Source: Sphingomonas pituitosa NBRC 102491 (GTDB taxonomy: Bacteria > Pseudomonadota > Alphaproteobacteria > Sphingomonadales > Sphingomonadaceae). Taken from it: DNA of 64,000 nucleotides. Position 1 is the stretch's first letter; every line of letters starts with the position of its first letter. Position numbers and translations under genes: made by a program. The notes beneath the pieces are model-generated. The model was not told the DNA's origin, did no database searches, and saw only the letters and a list, made by a program, of their open reading frames with translations. This document shows positions 62,340 to 64,000 of this stretch, one piece after another. Where the stretch lies: assembly GCF_001598435.1 (NCBI RefSeq), contig NZ_BCYY01000020.1, positions 36,969-100,968 on the forward strand, written 5' to 3'.

Positions 62340-63970
62340 TCCGCAACCCGATCCTCCCCGGCTTCAACCCCGATCCGTCGATCTGCCGCGTCGGCGACGA
62401 TTATTATATCGCCACCTCGACGTTCGAGTGGTTCCCCGGCGTGCAGATCCACCACAGCCGCGACCTGGCCAACTGGACACTGATCGCAAGGCCCCTGATG
62501 CGCGCGTCGCAGCTCGACATGCGCGGCGATCCGGACAGCTGCGGGGTGTGGGCGCCGTGCCTCACCCATGACGGCGACCGCTTCTACCTCTGCTACACCG
62601 ATGTGAAGCGCTATGGCCGCACGACGATGGGCGGCGCCTCGGGCGCGTCGCTGCGCGACTTCCACAATTATCTCGTGACCTGCGAGACGATCGACGGCGA
62701 CTGGTCCGATCCGGTCCACCTCAACTCCAGCGGGTTCGACCCCTCGCTGTTCCACGATGAAGACGGCCGCAAATGGGTGGTGAACCAGCTCTGGGACCAC
62801 CGCCCCGGTCGCAACCGTTTCGCCGGGATCGTGCTGCAGGAATATGATGCCGCCGCCGGCAAGCTGGTCGGCGAACGGACCAATATCTTCCCCGGCACCG
62901 CGCTGGGGCTGACGGAGGCGCCCCACCTCTATCGGCGGGGCGACTATTACTATCTGCTCACCGCCGAGGGCGGCACCGGCTGGAACCATGCCGTCACCAT
63001 GGCGCGGTCTCGGGCGATCACCGGGCCGTACGAGTTGCACCCGGACACCACCATCCTCTCCAGCCGCACCCGCCCCGACGCGGTGCTGGCGCGCGCAGGC
63101 CATGCCGATCTGGTGCACACGGCGGACGGGGAACCCTGGCTCGCCTATCTGTGCGGGCGCCCGCTGCCGAATCGCGGCCGCTGCGTGCTCGGCCGCGAGA
63201 CCGCGATCCAGCCGATGCGCTGGGGCGAGGATGGCTGGCTCTACACCCGCAACGGGCTGGGGCTGCCCGAACTCGACATGCAGGAGCTGGCCGGAGGTCC
63301 CTCGCCCGCGCGCGCTACCGAGGAACGCCACGACTTCGATTCGGCGGAGCTCCCGATCGACCTGCAATGGCTGCGCACGCCCGAGCCCGACCGCATCTTC
63401 AGCCTCACCGCACGGCCCGGCCATCTCCGCCTGTTCGGGCGCGAGACGATCGGCAGCGTCTTCACCCAGGCGCTGGTCGCGCGGCGGCTCCAGGCCTTCT
63501 GTACGTCAACGACCTGCGTCCTCGATTTCGAACCGCAGGACTTCCAGCAGGCGGCGGGGCTGGTCGCCTATTATAACGGCACCAAGTTCCAGTATCTGCA
63601 TGTCAGCCACGACGAAGAGATCGGTCGCCATCTCCGCGTGATGACAGCGCTGCCCGATTCGCCGCAGGGCGACGCCTTCACCGCGCCGATCCCGCTGTCG
63701 GCGGGCCCGATCGAGCTGCGCTGCGAGATCGATTACGAGCGGCTGCGCTTCGGCTACCGGATGGCGGGCGCGGAGCGCTGGGAATGGCTGCCCGAACTGT
63801 TCGACGCCTCGATCCTCTCCGACGAGGCGAGCGCGCCGGGCCTGCCCAACTTCACCGGCGCGTTCATCGGCATGGCCTGCCAGGACATGGGCGGCGTGGG
63901 CATGCCGGCGGATTTCGACTGGTTCGCCTATCGCGAGCGGGCGTTTTTGGCCGATCCGACGGCGGGCTAG
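62336..63970 (+). CDS. Glycoside hydrolase family 43 (beta-xylosidase-like)
   Basis: A 544-residue cytosolic glycosidase of the GH43 xylosidase/arabinofuranosidase group. The catalytic base is Asp13 in GFNPDPSICR, the pKa-modulating residue is Asp135 in FDPSLFHDE, and the acid is Glu194 in LTEAPHLY. The five-bladed propeller (about 1-320) is followed by a C-terminal beta-sandwich (about 330-540, ending ADFDWFAYRER), as in beta-xylosidases. No signal peptide is seen, so it would act on imported oligosaccharides. It is coupled to the upstream transporter gene. Confidence 0.92.
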   Translation: MIRNPILPGFNPDPSICRVGDDYYIATSTFEWFPGVQIHHSRDLANWTLIARPLMRASQLDMRGDPDSCGVWAPCLTHDGDRFYLCYTDVKRYGRTTMGGASGASLRDFHNYLVTCETIDGDWSDPVHLNSSGFDPSLFHDEDGRKWVVNQLWDHRPGRNRFAGIVLQEYDAAAGKLVGERTNIFPGTALGLTEAPHLYRRGDYYYLLTAEGGTGWNHAVTMARSRAITGPYELHPDTTILSSRTRPDAVLARAGHADLVHTADGEPWLAYLCGRPLPNRGRCVLGRETAIQPMRWGEDGWLYTRNGLGLPELDMQELAGGPSPARATEERHDFDSAELPIDLQWLRTPEPDRIFSLTARPGHLRLFGRETIGSVFTQALVARRLQAFCTSTTCVLDFEPQDFQQAAGLVAYYNGTKFQYLHVSHDEEIGRHLRVMTALPDSPQGDAFTAPIPLSAGPIELRCEIDYERLRFGYRMAGAERWEWLPELFDASILSDEASAPGLPNFTGAFIGMACQDMGGVGMPADFDWFAYRERAFLADPTAG

Positions 63971-64000
63971 GCTCGTAGGCGTGCGGCCGAATGGCAAACG

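Overview
This 64 kb window is GC-rich bacterial chromosome, densely coded on both strands. The gene content and order fit an aerobic alphaproteobacterium, most likely a Sphingomonas-like member of the Sphingomonadales. The pointers are an aa3-type cytochrome oxidase cluster (ctaC-ctaD-ctaB-ctaG-ctaE-DUF983-SURF1) opposite pyrE-pdxJ-acpS-lepB, a complete SUF iron-sulfur operon with SufT, a TonB-dependent receptor, a PHA-granule regulator-like protein, and dispersed GC-rich palindromic repeats. The taxonomic call is an inference from gene content. I saw no rRNA, tRNA, CRISPR array, prophage or insertion sequence, and no gene-free stretch longer than 300 bases.

Layout. 1-5.9 kb: a secreted M28 peptidase cut by the window edge, divergent from pepN and an ABC1/UbiB-type kinase. 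5.9-12 kb: a Tat-exported PhoD-like phosphatase, a membrane glycosyltransferase, and a three-gene minus-strand unit (membrane protein, DUF2141 protein, GT-B glycosyltransferase). 12-18.6 kb: a tightly coupled minus-strand run, pyrE-pdxJ-acpS-lepB-AI-2E permease-maiA-TonB receptor. 18.7-25.6 kb: the cytochrome c oxidase structural and assembly genes. 25.7-27.3 kb: an orphan gene of visibly lower GC and the tRNA hydroxylase trhO. 27.5-34 kb: the suf operon (regulator, sufB, unknown secreted protein, sufC, sufD, sufS, sufT, sufA), with a perfect 10-bp inverted repeat at the regulator start. 34-44.5 kb: an AraC regulator, pyrD, gamma-glutamyltransferase, an acyl-CoA synthetase, a large M16 peptidase, a lipid A/peptide hydroxylase-like protein, a VOC protein and a PHA-system protein. 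44.5-49.7 kb: a PQQ-type sugar dehydrogenase, a C13 peptidase, a ClpP-like protein, sdhB and zapE. 49.7-60.9 kb: a GH2 glycosidase, xerC, a transaldolase-family aldolase, a tandem pair of secreted paralogues, priA, a coupled pair of secreted proteases and ada. 61-64 kb: a transporter and GH43 glycosidase operon with a LacI-type operator candidate.

How the parts connect. The most coherent systems are terminal respiration (cta genes, sdhB), Fe-S assembly (suf) and carbohydrate use (GH2, GH43, MFS, PQQ dehydrogenase). Exported peptidases are unusually numerous (M28, M16, C13, HExxH, trypsin-like). The least explained material is the unknown protein inside the suf operon, the duplicated secreted pair at 53.5-54.5 kb, the coupled HExxH/trypsin pair, the C13/ClpP-like pair, and the low-GC orphan at 25.7 kb whose start codon lies inside a palindrome.
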